Positions 63,482-64,000 of a stretch of DNA of 64,000 nt are shown in pieces. The DNA lies in NCBI RefSeq assembly GCF_021234875.1, contig NZ_JAJQVM010000004.1:62001-126000 (forward strand), written 5' to 3'. Under the pieces are notes generated by a model. That model had not been told where the DNA came from and did not search any database. It worked only from the letters and a program-made list of their open reading frames with translations. Numbering within the stretch: the stretch's first letter is position 1; the number at the start of each line of letters is the position of its first letter. Made by a program: the position numbers and the translations under genes. This stretch comes from Marinibactrum halimedae (GTDB lineage Bacteria > Pseudomonadota > Gammaproteobacteria > Pseudomonadales > Cellvibrionaceae).

Positions 63482-64000
63482 ACGAGATTACCCTCCGTTT
63501 TTGCAAGAAAGGCATGCGACCGTTACCTCTATTTGAATACCGATTTTAATATCAATTTTAATACCAACAACACCTCAACTTTTTCTTCATTGAGCAGCGT
63601 TATTTTCGAAAAAAAATTTATCGGCATCATGGCAAACGTTCACAAACCATGAAAAAGCATTATTGAATTACCCCACTCCCAGCTGTGTTGCTTATTTTTA
63701 TTAAACGCTCTCTTTGTCGAGCGATTTTTATAACGATTTCTCTGCTTTTTATGCACGCCTAGACCACAGGCAAGCTAAAACACATACCATATAAAAAGCC
63801 ATAAAAAATATTCAAATACCATTATTTAAACACAATGTTAAGCATCTGATTTTTTTCTTCATCTTATTGTAAAACTTATGGGTTAGAGGCGTATTTTACA
63901 AGCCATTTTTCATAATTTTTTTGCAACCTTGCCAAAGATCAAATCTGCTTTATTTCGCAGCAAAATCAGAACCCCCTTTTCTGAGCAAGATCGAAAGTGA
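63482..64000. other. Gene-free AT-rich region upstream of hpf
   Basis: No rpoN or other gene is seen upstream of hpf within the window; the stretch of 519 bases presumably holds the hpf promoter. No operator recognised. Confidence 0.4.

Overview
The window looks like the chromosome of a marine-type gammaproteobacterium (Oceanospirillales/Cellvibrionales-like; I cannot resolve the genus from sequence alone). Pointers are a fused bioHC gene, a monomeric NADP isocitrate dehydrogenase, a LiuR-controlled leucine operon, short-form hpf, RadD, SrkA and an SprA-family protein. Base composition is patchy: rows in the first ~17 kb are very AT-rich (about 25% G+C in one row of tssL), while proS is near 52%.

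Layout. (1) 77-14452, minus strand: a compact, divergent type VI secretion (T6SS) operon, read from right to left as tssB, tssC with a long N-terminal extension, an Hcp-like protein, tssK, a stand-alone beta-helix spike protein, tssF, a TssL-like protein without a membrane anchor, tssG, tssA, a VgrG-like protein, a DUF4280 PAAR-like tip, a two-TM protein resembling a miniature degenerate TssM, and two unknown genes. ClpV, TssE, TssJ and full-length TssM are not in the window and could lie beyond its left edge. (2) 14770-20710: an unknown exported protein, a membrane TPR/TolB-like protein and a secreted zinc metalloprotease. (3) 20774-24083: a small island with a lipase-like gene and probable immunity-type genes. 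A displaced 77-bp copy of the 3' end of the lytic transglycosylase gene bounds it on the far side. (4) 24084-33436: transglycosylase-proS pair, HIT protein, lipoprotein, an unusual two-gene unit with a triple-repeat protein, and icd. (5) 34506-39812: the liuRABCE leucine/isovalerate catabolic operon, lacking liuD and carrying an odd insertion in LiuE. (6) 39934-53737: small membrane and lipoproteins, radD, tpx, an Hpt protein and an EAL response regulator, an acyl-CoA dehydrogenase, an SprA-like/rod-like pair, and an ELM1-family protein. (7) 53797-63481: biotin operon bioB-F-HC-D under a BirA-type operator, comF, a FabH-like KAS III, srkA, cysE and a solitary hpf.

How parts fit together. The T6SS operon encodes sheath (TssB/C), tube (Hcp-like), baseplate (TssK/F/G/A) and tip (VgrG-like, beta-helix, PAAR-like) parts, so it is a contractile injection machine. 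The lipase/immunity island nearby is a plausible, unproven cargo locus. The leucine pathway (LiuA, B, C, E) ends in acetyl-CoA and acetoacetate. LiuB needs a biotinylated partner that is absent here, while biotin synthesis itself is encoded 15 kb away. An identical 17-bp palindromic site lies upstream of both the liu operon and the long acyl-CoA dehydrogenase, suggesting a shared acyl-CoA-responsive regulator. No tRNA, rRNA, CRISPR array, integrase or intact insertion sequence was seen.
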